The position numbers and the translations under genes are program-made. Below, piece by piece: positions 63,956 through 64,000 of a stretch of DNA of 64,000 nt (position 1 is its first letter; the number at the start of each line of letters is the position of its first letter). This DNA is from Ectocarpus siliculosus. Taxonomy: Eukaryota; Sar; Phaeophyceae; Ectocarpales; Ectocarpaceae. Location of the stretch: positions 1 to 64,000 of the forward strand of contig FN648673.1 in the NCBI GenBank assembly GCA_000310025.1. Reading direction: 5' to 3'. The notes beneath the pieces were generated by a model that was given only the letters and a program-made list of their open reading frames with translations, was not told the DNA's origin and did no database searches.

Positions 63956-64000
63956 TTGGAAGGGGGTGTTTACTTGCCATGTCTATGACTGGGCCCTGCA

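Overview
The window looks like nuclear DNA of a eukaryote with spliced genes. GT-AG intron pairs join open frames, and full LTR retrotransposon, Helitron and copia-type sequences are present, with abundant satellites, (GA)n and (CAG)n microsatellites and a 509-base assembly gap. There is no prokaryotic operon structure, ribosomal RNA or recognisable tRNA. The retrotransposon's integrase tail resembles those I associate with elements of algae, oomycetes and other protists, so an alga or stramenopile is a reasonable but weak guess. A short (CCCTAA)n tract is present internally.

The one complete, confidently read object is a 10.5 kb Ty3/gypsy-type element (16686-27153). It has two 434-base LTRs that I read as identical, a GATG target duplication, a TGG-starting primer site and a polypurine tract. 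Its expression layout is unusual. Gag ends in a TGA that lies in frame with protease-RT-RNase H and is followed at once by a stem-loop. The pol frame ends at CTT TAG G, a +1-shift-type site, and integrase lies in the +1 frame. Gag carries a CCCH rather than a CCHC zinc motif. The leader holds about 1 kb of minisatellite, and the 3' untranslated region can fold into a three-way junction. The element sits in what looks like an intron of a cysteine-rich host gene (exons near 16.1-16.6 kb and 27.4-27.6 kb).

Layout: 1-2.27 kb, no gene; 2.7-4.7 kb, decayed copia-type Gag on the minus strand; 5.0-8.0 kb, satellite arrays R1 (about 123-base units with higher-order structure) and R3; 8.3-11.2 kb, small candidate exons among dispersed repeats; 11.3-15.9 kb, duplications, microsatellites and the gap; 16-27.6 kb, host gene plus retrotransposon; 27.6-28.6 kb, a minus-strand exon and a broken Helitron Rep/helicase amino-terminal region; 29.8-32.5 kb, satellite R2; 32.5-40.5 kb, several minus-strand candidate genes, one with a clear terminal intron; 41-48.4 kb, gene-poor with repeats; 48.8-60.2 kb, elements E and F and inverted R1 arrays; 60.2-64 kb, minisatellites and a 1.25 kb tandem duplication.

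No host gene could be given a function. Host gene calls rest on reading-frame quality, third-position GC and splice-site agreement only. All repeat boundaries were read by eye and are approximate.
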